Notes: a model not told the origin generated them from the sequence alone. Shown: positions 51,394 to 63,720, counted from the stretch's first letter. The stretch is 64,000 nt of DNA from Mansonella perstans (GCA_037074765.1 JBAMDO010000076.1:62001-126000), one strand, 5' to 3'. Numbers and translations: made by a program.

Positions 51394-54300
51394 TCATTTT
51401 TTGCATTTTTTAATTTTCACCACATCACCATTATATTCGGCATGCGAATTTTTCGAATAATGACCTGAAAATAAACTTTAAAAGAATTTTGTAAATTTTA
51501 TCATTTTATTTTTGTGTGTGAAAAAAGTGGTAGCAAGCTTATTGTACTATCTTATTAGTCAATTAAATTGAAAGAATAAAAAATCAAACAACTAATCCAT
51601 ACTATAGTCAACATAGCAGTAGCAATAATTTTTGCAAAAATTTTTTCATCAAAAAAAGAAAGAATATTTCAAACCTATTTGTTCGAGAAATCTATTCCGA
51701 TCATGAATAAACGTTGCTGCAGCACTAAAGAACAATACAACACTGATAATCAAAACAACATTAGGTATGTAAAATGCTTTAATTAATGCTTGGAAAGATA
51801 TTGCTGGACTATTATCAAAACCACGCATCCAATCAGATACCTGCAATTATAATAACGATAATACTTGATTTTGAGAAACGAAAAAGAAGTTGAATTTGAA
51901 GGAAAGGAATAATTAATGATTTACATAAGCAACGAATGATTTTTCAATTGAAAGATAGCAATAGCATATTACTTGCAACATTACTTACGAATTACTTGCA
52001 AAGATTATTTACTGGTTTACAATCAAAAATGAAGTGATAGCATTTATTTGAACATAAATAACATCAGAAGTACTAGAATTAAATAAAATAAATATTATAA
52101 TATCCTACCAGTCCGATAATGTATGGTGCAGAAGCATCACCAAATAAATGTGTAATAAGAATTTGCCATGAACATGCAACTGACCGTCGTTGTGGCTCTA
52201 TTACATCCTGAAATGAAGAAAGCGAAATTGTAAAAAAGTTAATTTTGTTATATCAAATGGAATTTAAAAAAAGGAGAAAAAAAACTGTTCTTAAAATTTC
52301 TTTTCATTTCCACTATAGACCCTTCCACCACTAATGCTTCCAATTCATTTTCTACTTTGGACACAATTTGTAAAATGTCAATTCTTTTAAAGTTATTTCA
52401 AGGTTAATTTGAGTTAAGATTATTTGAAGGTTATTTTGAAATTGTTTTAAGTTTTAAACAAAAAAAGAAAATTTAGCCTTTGATAGTGGCTACAACATTC
52501 AAACTTTGATAGTGGCTACAATATTCAATTGTAACAAAGCTAACTATTTTACAAAAAATACTTTGAGCAAAAAAAAGCAAATGAAGTTAAACTTACAAGA
52601 AGCAAATCGGTGGTTATTGCCCAATTTAAACATAATGATAAGATTGTTAAAAAGATGAACGCCTGAAAATGAAATGAAGTGTAAGATGATGGATTTTACA
52701 ATTGAAAAATTTTATAAGCAATAACATTATGCTAATTAGTTGAAAATGAATTTTTTGGAATGATAAGCTGGTTGCAAGAATGAAAGATTAAGTTAATCTT
52801 ATTGTAATTGCTTAAGTCAATCTAATAATTACAGTTTAAGTTGTTAAAATCATAACAATGAATAAAATGATTGAATGTTTGATGTTATTGATCACCTGAT
52901 GATCAAACAATCACTAATTAATCTATAAAATGATTGAATGTTTGATGTTATTGATCACCTGATGATCAAACAATCACTAATTAATCTATAAAATGATTGA
53001 ATGTTTGATGTTATTGATCACCTGATGACCAAACAATCACTAATAATAATTATCATTGCCAAAATCATAAGAATGAATAGAATGATCGACCCTTAACGTA
53101 ACTGGTCATCCGATGATCAAACGTAGCAGTAATTAAACTCAATCACTTCTTCTATCCGAGCTATATTTTTGTCCTGAGATTTTATAATAAAATTTGAAAC
53201 AATACGACAATAATAATTACCCAAGCAAGAGTGATATTTGTTGCAAATGTACGAAGACCAATGAAAAGAAATGGTACAGCAAATGCTGATCCAAGAGCGC
53301 ATACTAAAGCATGGGCACGAATTGTCCTGATAGGTTTAAAGCACCATTTACCATGTGACCAAAGCTAAATTTGCTATTCTTACCGTTTAATACTTCGAAA
53401 TTTCAATAAATAAAATTATTTCATTTAATTTTACAACAAATAATGAAATAATCTCTCCAGCCTTTGTTTCACTAAATTTCAGGATTTTTAGTTGGATAAA
53501 AATACAAAAGCATTCATTGACTCTCGTAAAATTACACGAGCTTGATAAAATTTGAATAATTTTTAAATCAAATACTACTTTAATTGCCAAAAGTGGTAAA
53601 CTTCTAGTCTTACAAATCGAATGTTAATGAATGCAAACATTAAGCTGAGTTTGAAACCTTCGCAGAAATCTGCAAACTTCAAAAAAAAAAATCCATCTAC
53701 CTGTGACAACATTGTACCAATTAAAATACCCAAAATTCCACCAACTACTGTTAATAGACCAAAACTGAATGTTATGCTGAAATAATGTCAGATTTAACTC
53801 TTTAGCTCATTAAGTAAATTTTGCGGCACATTGATTATGTTATAAAATAGACGGATATCTAATTAAGATTGATTGTTGCACAATTTTATGAGAAAATTTG
53901 CGCAAAAATTTTGAAAGAGTTTGTATCATCACGATAATGGTAAATAATAAAGCGATAATAACAGTAGTCGTAATCATAATAATAATAACTAGTCCTCATA
54001 ACAATTGCTATTGTTATAATTATATTAATAGTTGCAACTATAATAATATTAGTAGGTAAAAGAAATAAAAATACCTATAATAACAGTAATAAAAATATTA
54101 TAAAAGTAATAGGTCCTTTCGAAATAATAATAAATTTTTGGAATTAATCACTCATTTCATCATATCATATCTCATTCTCTCTTATCACAACCCCCTACAA
54201 TCACCTATTGTTTAATATAAACATTCGATGGTCATACTATCAACATGGCTGAAATGATCATACTATTAACATGGCGGAAATGGTCATACTATCACACGAA

Positions 54301-57138
54301 TGAAATGGTCATACTATCAACTCTATCCATAATTATTAATTTAGAATAATGAACAAAAAATAGAATGCAAACATCAAAGTGACTTCAAACAAAGTTTGTG
54401 AAAAATAGCTGGATGAAAAATGGAGAAGATCATATAAAAAAAGACAATGAAGTCACATTGCTTCTATCCCATCATTAATGAGGGTATTGTTTCATCATTA
54501 CTAAGCCGGTGTTGGTTCATACTGTTCTGACCTGTGTGGCAGAATTGAACTTGATAGATGAGACTGTTCAATAAAATGATTCAAAGAAATGAATCATGAG
54601 AATACAGGGTCAAGTTAAGTATAAGTGATTAATGTTTTGTGAAAAAATTGTCAAAAATAACCTCTGTTTTTGTTCATTGCTAAGTTGAAGAGTACTATTC
54701 AAATTTTGTTGCAAAGCAATGCAATATTCGACGGCCGTTGGTCCCCACCATGATAATGTACCCGTTGCAAATATTACTGATGTACTGGCAAGTGTTGCAT
54801 AGATATAGGTTGGTCTGGAAAAAGATGACAATTTATTGTGAAAAATACAAAATTATATTTGAAAGATTCTTGAATTTGATCCTTAAAATGTTTGCAGATT
54901 TAACTGTAAATATTTTAAGCAGAATTTTTTTTTTAAAAAAAAGAAATTAAATTTACATTTTACAAATTGCTACAATATCTTCCCAATATGACGTATATTG
55001 CATCTTAGTAGTAACAGCATTTTCTGCTTCACCACGTTTTGGTTCTCTCATAATGAAGATGATCAATAAGATGCATAAAATGCCCATGAATGGTGTCATC
55101 CGTAGACCCCATTGCCAACCACCTAATAACGATGAAATACTTGATGATACAATATAACCCAAACCACTGCAAAATTTTTTAATTTCAAAATTTTCAGAAT
55201 TGAATTAATCATTGTTTTTATTTGGTCGGAAAATTTTTACATCATTTTATTAAATATTCAGCCAAATCTTAAACAACAAATTTAAACCAATTTTTTAATT
55301 TTTTTCTCAGGAAAGGTTGGATAAATAAATTTTTTCAGTAGTAATTAAATTAATTTTAGTGTGATTGAAATTTTAACGAATTTGTTGAAAATTAAAGATT
55401 GCTGAAACGAATAAGGAAAATAATTTAATGGAAGATTGTCATCGTAATCGACGTGACTTGGCTTCGCGATCGAAAATTTGGAGGATTTCATTCATGTTGG
55501 CTGAACTCACTGAGTCTGTGCGCAATGAATTATTCAAGCGAGGTGCAACATGCGCGGAACTGTCACCACTCTTTATTCCACTAGTACATCTGCCAGCGCC
55601 CAGCAAGTTTTGGCGATAGCAGTGAGATATTCAACTTTTTGTTGGAGTGTCGTTCTTTTAAACGAATGGCATTGCAGGACTATAATCGAACTCTCTCTCT
55701 TCGTTTTGGAGTGAGAGTTGTCCTTTTACTACGATGGTTGCTTGAAGGCTAGCTGCTGATGGACACACTTTGCCCGACTCCTTAATTGGGACATGTCTGG
55801 CATGGGAAACCTTGCCGGAGGTATATGTTCCAGCATAGTTCACAATCTCACAAAGTTCCCATGACAAAAGGGATGCTCATAAAATAAATGAATGGAAATT
55901 TTAAGCAACTGTTATTGATCCAAAATTGATGCTGACACAAAAAAAAAAAAAAAAAAAAAACATATTGTGTGATTTTACCAAATTCTAGAAATGTTTTTTT
56001 TTCAAAATTTTAACCTTCCAACTGGTATAGCAAAATAGAAAAACATAATTGCTCGACTGCGCTCCGTTGCTGTAAACATATCAGCAATTACTGTTGGAGC
56101 AATTATCGAATACGATGCTTCACCAATGCCAACAACACCTCGTAGTAGTAGAAATAACCAAAACATCTGAAAATTATCATTTTTCATGAAATAAAATAAA
56201 ACTTTTTTTTTGATTTTTTAAATTGTACTTGTAAAATAAACTAAAAATTTGGAAAATATGATCAAAAATTAAAATTAGAAAGTTCAAATTAGAATTTGGA
56301 TAAGTTTTTTTAGCATTTTCACTAACATTAGCAGGTACAAAAGATGACGCCATAACAGCGAAGATCCAAATTGCTATACCAAAAGCCATTGCCCATTTGC
56401 GATTATATCGATCGCCGAGAAAACCATATACCGGTGCAACAAGCATATAAAATATAATAAATACTGTTTGCAATAAACCTGCTTCGCTATCATTAATTGA
56501 AAAAAATGCTTGAACTTGGGTCAAGACGCCTAAAAAATATTGAGAAATTTTAAGAAATTATTAAATTTTTGATCTGTGACATAATTTTAAACGTATTTGG
56601 AATTTTTTCATAAAATTATTAAATCTAGAAATTTAAATGTTCAGCCTGAAATTCGTTTAATTCAATTTCCTAGTCGAACATAAATGATAATTTAACTGAC
56701 TTACGGATAAATTTGAATTAAACGTTAGAAGAAATTGCTAAAAGAGCAGTCTACCATAATTACCATAATTAATATTATTCTTCTATATTAATTAAAATAA
56801 TAATAGTAGTCACAATGTGAAATTTAATTTCAAAAACGGGACAAAAACTGCGGGTAGGTAGGAAGATGAACGAACAATAATTAAAGAATTCATTTTGCAG
56901 CTTACATTATTCTGTTTAATTAGCAAAATTTCAAGGGGAAGAGATAAGTGGCTCTGCCAGAAGAAGTTAAGTAAATGGCTCAAAAATTAGCGCATGAAAT
57001 GAAGAAATTCATTATGATAACAATAAGAAAAGAAGGAATAAATAACTTACCCGCAACTGTAAATCGATCAATGTAATTAATTAAATTAATGATGAATAAA
57101 AGAATCAGACAAAAATAATCACGCAATCCATTTTTCAT
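51394..57138 (-). CDS. spin: Spinster-type MFS transporter (SPNS family)
   Basis: Eleven exons in minus-strand order: 57138-57051, 56529-56327, 56166-56015, 55166-54957, 54814-54662, 53776-53701, 53364-53221, 52662-52597, 52207-52109, 51840-51675, 51464-51394. Phases agree throughout, giving 475 codons. Family marks: [12 protein letters not shown] at the TM1 end, [25 protein letters not shown] TM2 with the MFS motif GDRYNRK (68-74), [20 protein letters not shown] (103-122), [24 protein letters not shown] in the central loop, [11 protein letters not shown], and [13 protein letters not shown] followed by [14 protein letters not shown]. The known role of the family is H+-linked export of lysophospholipids, sphingosine-1-phosphate or sugars, mainly from lysosomes; the substrate here is unknown. 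The C-terminus ends in a short basic tail. The frame stays open upstream of the ATG back to the acceptor, so a longer N-terminus is possible. Introns 3, 5 and 7 are enlarged by foreign or repeated sequence. Confidence 0.92.
52864..53045. repeat. Three-copy 63-base tandem repeat in Spinster intron 7
   Basis: Copies start at 52864, 52927 and 52990 and are almost identical; the third has one G-A to G-C type change (GATGACC). Each unit contains the inverted arms TGTTTGAT and ATCAAACA around a TGATCA core, so each can fold into a hairpin. A fourth, strongly diverged unit may follow at about 53071-53135. Confidence 0.93.
54228..54330. repeat. Four-copy 26-base tandem repeat in Spinster intron 5
   Basis: Copies starting at 54228, 54254, 54280 and 54305 share ATGGTCATACTATCAACATG with few substitutions (one unit has ATGATCATACTATTAACATG). 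The period is 25-26 bases. Confidence 0.9.
55428..55870. other. Unidentified GC-richer island in Spinster intron 3
   Basis: A block of roughly 440 bases is clearly richer in G+C than the surrounding intron, with several CG dinucleotides, inside the 848-base third intron. It has two modest open frames: 63 codons on the plus strand (55428-55619) and 69 codons on the minus strand (55867-55658, containing [18 protein letters not shown]). Neither resembles a family I can name. The sharp composition change suggests an insertion such as a fragment of a transposon or a processed gene. The frames do not continue into each other. Confidence 0.4.
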
Positions 57139-57179
57139 TTTTAAAATTTTCAGATGACACTGTCTTCGCTGCTGCTGCT

Positions 57180-57201
57180 GCTAAAAAAAAAAAAAAAAAA
57201 A
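57180..57201 (-). promoter_or_regulatory. Poly-T plus tandem CAG acceptor before the Spinster start
   Basis: On the minus strand a run of about 19 T ends in TAG and is followed at once by four CAG triplets, so up to five AG acceptors lie three bases apart. This may be the spliced-leader acceptor or the end of an intron. Each alternative choice would alter the transcript by one triplet, and the frame stays open through the CAG run into the ATG at 57138. Confidence 0.55.
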
Positions 57202-57715
57202 GAACGCTTTGTAATTTGAAGCCCATAAGAAGTGAAACAAAGTTTTAAATGATTTCGAATTTTGCATTTTTTTTTTTTGTTAAATTAAATTTGTTCCACT
57301 GTTATCAACAATGTTAGCAATAATTAGCAGGTACGGATTGTTAATATTCATCGAATGAACATAATAATAAATCTTTTGGCAAGTTAATACTAGAAATAGT
57401 AATAAAAATGATTCGTGTTACAGTATAGAGGAAAGATTACAGTATGTGTGGCTAGATTATGAATATTGATTTCATATTTTTGTTTATCTATTTGCATTTG
57501 CTAACGAAAAAAACTTAGCAATACAACAATTTGACATTATTTTCATATAAATGAACAAATTATATTTTCATTAGGATTTATGATGATAATATAAGCATTA
57601 TATTATATGCTGAATACTATGACTTATGATATGATAGAAGATTACGGTACACATTATTGCTTAATTATTATTGATATCATTTGAATCACTTGTTAAAATT
57701 ACTCTGGATTCGTTC

Positions 57716-58200
57716 ATATGGAATATTAAATTAATTTTATGAGTTCAAATTCCGTTCTCTTACCAACATATATGTAGACGTAATGTCTAGCTTTAGTTTG
57801 CATCCAGGTAGGAGTATAAAGGCAATAAAAAATGTGACTTTCAATGGGCCATTTTTTTTTTGGCCACTTTCCCAGCCATCAAATGATGACAGGGGTTTTA
57901 ATAATTGAATCTCTAACTCAAACATTTGCAATATGTGTTTTTGATAAAGAAAATCAAAGTACAATGGAAAATAAAGTTGTTTACTTCATGTTCGTTGAAA
58001 GTGCAAAATTCAGAAAGCCAGTTATTCCAGGGGACACCCTGGTTCTTCAGTCTAACACTAAAAATTCATGTTTAATTGCATGCAAGTTTGAGTATGTTGC
58101 GCATGTAGACGAAGAGAAAGTTATAGAAGCAACAATTTTAGCTATGTTGCAAGACAAAAAAAAATTTTCATCTGTAAAAAGCAATGCATACGTTGTATAA
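57716..58200 (+). pseudogene. fabZ: Bacterial (Wolbachia-like) fabZ relic, 3-hydroxyacyl-ACP dehydratase
   Basis: Reads as an almost full-length FabZ, the type II fatty-acid-synthesis dehydratase of bacteria. The N-terminal part (57716-57843) is broken: an in-frame TGA near 57740, a frameshift near 57765, then a frame reading LHPGRSIKAIKNVTFN. One extra T in the T run at 57851-57860 shifts the frame again. From there 118 codons are open to a natural stop: GHFPSHQMMTGVLIIESLTQ with the catalytic His of GHFP and the Glu of LIIES preserved, then VVYFMFVESAKFRKPVIPGD, and QSNTKNSC. Two normally fixed prolines are changed (HP to HQ, MPG to MTG). Animals lack FabZ, and a Wolbachia donor fits the wording and the AT-rich base use. 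The copy sits about 580 bases upstream of, and divergent from, the Spinster start. No neighbouring bacterial genes were seen. Confidence 0.85.
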
Positions 58201-59191
58201 TATAGCAATGCAGCTGAATTTTAACATCTCATTTCCCGATTTATATTCGCGACACCAAAATTTTATTAATGAATCATAATTTCAAGATCGGTAAAATTCC
58301 ACAAATCAGAATAAAATATTCCATTACTGGAATATAGGATACTAAGACGTAAAATGCAGCAAAGTAATCCTAATAAACTGGACCACTATATAACTTTTAA
58401 TCAATGTACAATCAGTTATTCACGTATAACCTTAAATATTATTTGCTTATCTACGTGTACGTATATTTTTAATCTCTCCCAGATTTTTTAGTTTAAAAGA
58501 CAAAAAATATTTTAATTTTTGAATTGGACGACGTACAATGAAATGGTACCAATTTAAACAATAAAATATTCCATAAAGTGAGAAAACGAAAATTTCTGAA
58601 ATTAATCCCAAAAAATAGTTCGACCAAAATTAACATGAAATTATTGACTGTTCGAATTAATGATGATGAGAAAAAATGAATGATTTGGATTAATACGTTT
58701 GTTAAATTTGGAAACGAATCTCTGCAAAAGTACATTTAAGAAAAAAGAAAAATTCAGGCACTTTTTTCGCTAACAAATATTTCGATAGAATTTTTTAATT
58801 TCAGTACGCTATTAATTTGAAATGATTTTTCTTATTTTTAAAAACATACAATGAATAACAAAAGATACACCACCGTAATCCTTCCTTTCTTCCTTTTTTA
58901 TTTAAAAAAGTTAGAGAAAAAAAATTATTTAATAAACTGATTAACAAGCAAATGAGTGTTAAGTTTTAAATTTAAAGAAACTATTAAATAAGTTTTGCAA
59001 ATATATCGGGAAGAATTTATGAATGAGTATATGTCCATTAGTAATTGAAGAATGGAAAATTTAAGTAGAGACAGAGTGCTAGAAGGATAGGTGCAAAAGA
59101 TGAAATTTTATTCCTTTTTCTTTTTGTCAAATCAAAAAGTCCTAAAATTTCTTCTTATATTATATTTTCTTTCAAATTATTTTTAAATAAA

Positions 59192-59222
<31 letters not shown>

Positions 59223-59487
59223 GTTAAACAAGAATCCTTTGCTAAGTAAACAAAAAATTATTTGTTAAGTAAACAAACCAAAACAAATGAAAAACTGAAA
59301 GGAAACATTGATGAATGAAAGAGACAAAGAAGTAAGTGCACGAAAAAACTTTCATTCAACAAGTAATTCTTAATTAATTTGTTATCTAGGAGACCAAAAA
59401 AGAATTAATTATTCAAAAAAATATCGACCGAAAGGAGAGAAGATATAATTGACCTAGGGGTCAGGCATTTCGTGAATGCGTATATAT

Positions 59488-59580
59488 GTATGTGTGTGTA
59501 TGTGTGTATATTGTATGTATTTGTCGATATGTATGTCATTTATAGGTATGTATATGTCTATTTGTCTATGAATGTATATG
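59488..59580. repeat. TATG/TG microsatellite
   Basis: Imperfect run of TATG, TGTG and TATA units. Seen directly. Confidence 0.85.
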
Positions 59581-62055
59581 TACAATAAATAAATATGATA
59601 ATAAATGATATCAGGATATGATATGATAATATTTCTAAAGAATGATTGTTATAAAGAAAAAAAATAAAATTATTGGTTAATTCATAAAAGAGTAAGCGGA
59701 TAATATGTTATAAGTATTATCATTGTTAAAATCTAGTGATTGAATTTAGTGTCGTATGTCGTCGTCACAGCTGTATCCAATAAAAACAGGATAGGAAACA
59801 GACACTATGCGACAAGACAGGATAAAATGATTGCAAACAGTGGCATTACTTGTTAATACAACATAGGGAATTTTCGGCGAAGAAGAAGAGAGAAAAAGAA
59901 AAAATAAACAGTGATGAAAGGTAAAGAGATAGAAACAGAAAAGAAGAAGAAGAAAAAGAAAAGAAAGAGAATTGATAAAATGAATGGAATAAAAAGAGAT
60001 AAAAATGACTCTTTAAAAATAGTATTTTGTTTCTGATATTTTGATTTTTTTTTTTTTTTTTTTATTTTTAAATTATTATAATTTAATTTAAGGATTTTTT
60101 TTTTTTTTTTTGTGATATAAATTGGAAATTACGTTTAAATAATGTTATCAGAATTGGAAATACGCAATAATTAATATAACAAATTATGCTTACATATCTT
60201 ATTATATCGAATCCTATTCATTTCTGATTATTATATATCGCATACAATGATGACAGTATAACAAAGTAGCATATATAATTACAGTTATGATATCTATCAA
60301 ACTACCATATACAGTAAGACATATATCAAATTATCGTACAACAATACTATTTGTGCATGCGTTGATTAAATTTAAATCGCTGATTTGAAATCTCACTTCT
60401 CCCGTTTTACGATAAGATCAAATTATTAAAAATTAAATTCCCTTCTTAGTTCAAATAGCAATTTTATATTTAATACGAAAAACCACCGTATTCAAGCATC
60501 GATTAAAAATTATCAATTTTTAGCTTCTTTTCTGCATTCCTACTACACTGTTGTTATTTCAAATGTTTCAGCTGTTCAACCATTTCACAGCGATGTGTTT
60601 TGTCATTATAATCCTTTTTTTTTTTCAATGAAAAATTTTTTTTAGCATAATATTGAAATATTAATTCGATTCGTTACATAATGATGAAACTTTTTCAAAT
60701 TTTTTGCTTTGGAAAGCAAAAAAGAAAAAATGAGTGATATTGTTGTAGCCATATTTCAAAAGCGTTTTATAATTAAATGAAACGTTTTGAAATTTTCGGT
60801 TGGTTCTCATGGTGTAATTGGCTTGATCGATTCTGCTTTGTGACATTTCATTTCGTCATTCTTCATTTCTTAGTAATTGATTTTTGATTTTTAATTGCTT
60901 CCCTTCTTCCTTTCGGAAAATGATTGTGCTTAATGAATCAATAAATATAAATTGAAAAATAAAATCAACAAACCATTCAGGAACAAAAAAAAACAAGCAG
61001 CACATCTATTTTAATCCATGTGGAAAAATGAAAAAGAACGGAAGTATGACGTGAATCACTGATTTGAATCTTAATTGATCTGAATAAGAAAAAAAAATGA
61101 TGTGAATAAGAACTGAAAATGATTTGCACACGTTTATTTTTTTTCTTACGAATTCATAAAGTCTAGAAAAGGATTAATTTTACAGAAATAATTCAAGTAT
61201 TAGTTCAATAACTGTTCCAGTCTTTTCGTCCGTTTCCTTCTGTTTCCAGTTTCATATTGACAATATTTACTTTTTCGTTTTTAAAAATCATAGTGCTTTA
61301 TTGAAATTTTCGCACAAATAAATTAAAGAACGTGATAAAGTAAAAAAAAGTAAACAAAACAATAAATAAATAAATAAGTGAAACAAGCAAGTAAACAAAT
61401 AAGAAGTATTTGAAATTGTAGCTAAAATGAAGAGAATCAGAAGTGATAAATAAAATGAATTATTTAAATTTGATGTGCAAAATGAGGAAGAAAATGAAAA
61501 ATAACAAAGTTAAATCAGCAAATCAGTAATTGAATAAATCAAACAAGAAATGATTTTCGATGTACGTACTATGTAATAGAAAAACATTTGAAAAAAGGAG
61601 AAAAAAGACCTTACATTTTATTACTACCTCGATTTTAATTAATTAGGATGAAAAATTGCGACATGAAAAATATTTTTTTGAAGTTTATAGAATAGAAAAC
61701 TAAAAACAGGAGATCAAAAGTACACAAAAATAACTTGACAAATTTTTAATTTAATTAATCATCACTTGTTGACCTAACAGATGAGAAAGTAATAATGTAT
61801 TTAAATTTGCAATCAATTAAACTGATTGAAATTATTCAGTTAATAAAATTAAAATGATGATAACGTAAAGATGACGTAAAAATGCAAAGAAAATGTATAA
61901 ATAATTTGTTGTTGTAATAAAAATGAATTGAATAAAACTGATCACTTAGCACTGGTAAAATGAAAGCAAAATAAATTGATGATGACGATAATGATGACAA
62001 GCAGTGATAAAACATAGATGGTTGATTATGATAATGATGATAATTTAAAAGTAAC

Positions 62056-63374
62056 TCCATCCACTCTGTTTTGTTACTGCTACCAGTAACAATTGCGGGA
62101 AGTTCGATATTATCAATTTTGGCTACAACTTCAAAAAAAGTAAATAAATAAGTAGAAAAAAAACATAACCGATGTACTCCGAAATCAAAATCGCGAAGAA
62201 ATATTTAATTATTCGAGTTTGAATTTCTTTTGTATTCCAGAAATTAAATAAACTATTCAACTGAATGCATTGTATGATAGATAGTAACCATAAGAAATGA
62301 AATAGAAATCAGTCGTTGGAATAATAATTCATTAAAAAGTATGCCAGAAAATACTTCGATAATTTTTTAAATTAAAAAATGAATAATAATAAATTTCGTA
62401 ATAGTATTTTCAAAAGCATTGAATAGGATAGTAAGTAAAACAATTCCAGTTTACTAAATATAATTAGGTGAAATGTTAAACAAAAAAAAAAAAAACTGAT
62501 AATTTCATTTTTTTAATCAAACTTTTTTTCATAGAAATTAAGCAGATGAAATGAAAATTGAAATTGTGGCAAAAGTCGAAAGGATTTCTTTGTCACAAAT
62601 AAGCAAATAAATTGTTTCCCACATTTCTAGCATGGATATTTCTGGATAAAAGATTCGTCATGCAAAGAATGTTGTTTTTACACCTAAAAGTGATAAATCG
62701 TTTATCCATATTCCTCTGTTGTGTGACCAAATAAATTCTTTTGTTTCAGAAGCATGCTACTGCTTCATCTATCATTTGAATTCCAATGATGAAATTTAAT
62801 TGAATTTCAATAAAATAGCATGCATGAATTGGAACTAAGATGAATTGCAGGAACGACAAATTGTTATTAACATGAGTAACTACTGATCAAATGATGAATG
62901 GTAAGAATTGCGCATCAAAATGAGATTAAAATAAAATTAAAAATTAAATTCTTACAAAATTGTTGAAATTTGCACATTAAAAAATACTGATGCATTGATG
63001 GATTCAAATTTCTTTTCTCTTATTTTCCGTATGCTACCGTATGCTTTTATATGAATTTTAAAAAATCTATGCATCGTAATAAAGTACTATTTTGTTCTTT
63101 AATAATTTTGTAAAATTTCAAAAATAAAATTGACAATTGTGATAATTGAAATAAATCCCTTCCTACATAATGCTATGTTATCTCTCCTTTAACTTTTCTC
63201 TACTCATGCTTTTCATCTCATCCAGAAACTAATATTACATCCAGGTCGAATACCAAGGCAAAAAACATTAATACTCCCCCTTCCCCTTAATAAATGGAAC
63301 ATACCTGGAACGTCTAGCACTATTTCCCATCTCCCTCGGTTAATTGAATACATTACATTTTGACAATAGAACAT
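62056..63374 (-). CDS. Possible gene fragment: two candidate exons
   Basis: Exon A (63374-63305, minus) begins with ATG, encodes MFYCQNVMYSINRGRWEI then VLDVP, and ends at a good donor (CCAG/GTATGT, phase 1). The frame is also open for about 15 codons upstream of that ATG. Exon B (from 62128) follows a strong acceptor (CTTTTTTTGAAG), fits phase 1, and reads VVAKIDNIELPAIVTGSS then NKTEW, with one N-glycosylation motif. Its 3' end is unclear: GTTACT near 62056 is a candidate donor. The phase match and the less AT-biased wording favour real coding sequence, but no family is recognised and no further exons were found. This is a lead, not an established gene. Confidence 0.28.
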
Positions 63375-63720
63375 AGCTGCTATAATCTCAGTTAAAGCTA
63401 AGAAGTTTAAATTTAAAAGTAAATTAAATTTGGAATTTTAATTGAATTGTAGCAACTAAAATTCAAACTTTCTAAGCACACAATAATCATCTTTCAAACA
63501 CTTCATTGAGAAGGTTTATCAAACAAAAAAAAAAAAACAACCGAATACATCATGTGGAATAAAACATCGAAAATACAACAAAATATTTCTGCATTTGCGG
63601 GAAGAGGAAAAATTTGAAAACATTATTTGACACCTTTTTTTTATTTATTCAGGCAAAAAATTCAATTAGAAAAATATTTTTACAATGAAACATTGGTTGA
63701 GTCAAAAAATTTTTTCCAAT

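Noticed and set aside
53387..53590. Minus-strand open frame inside Spinster intron 6, considered as a missing exon
   Set aside because: Exon 6 (ending at 53701) joins exon 7 (starting at 53364) directly in phase 0 with good family continuity, so no extra exon is needed.
58493..58735. Minus-strand 80-codon open frame after fabZ, considered as a second transferred bacterial gene
   Set aside because: No bacterial family resemblance; composition is that of ordinary AT-rich spacer.
61203..61290. Minus-strand segment reading a basic C-terminal tail (GNRRKRTKRLEQLLN)
   Set aside because: Another frame over the same bases is equally open, and no acceptor or upstream exon in phase was found.
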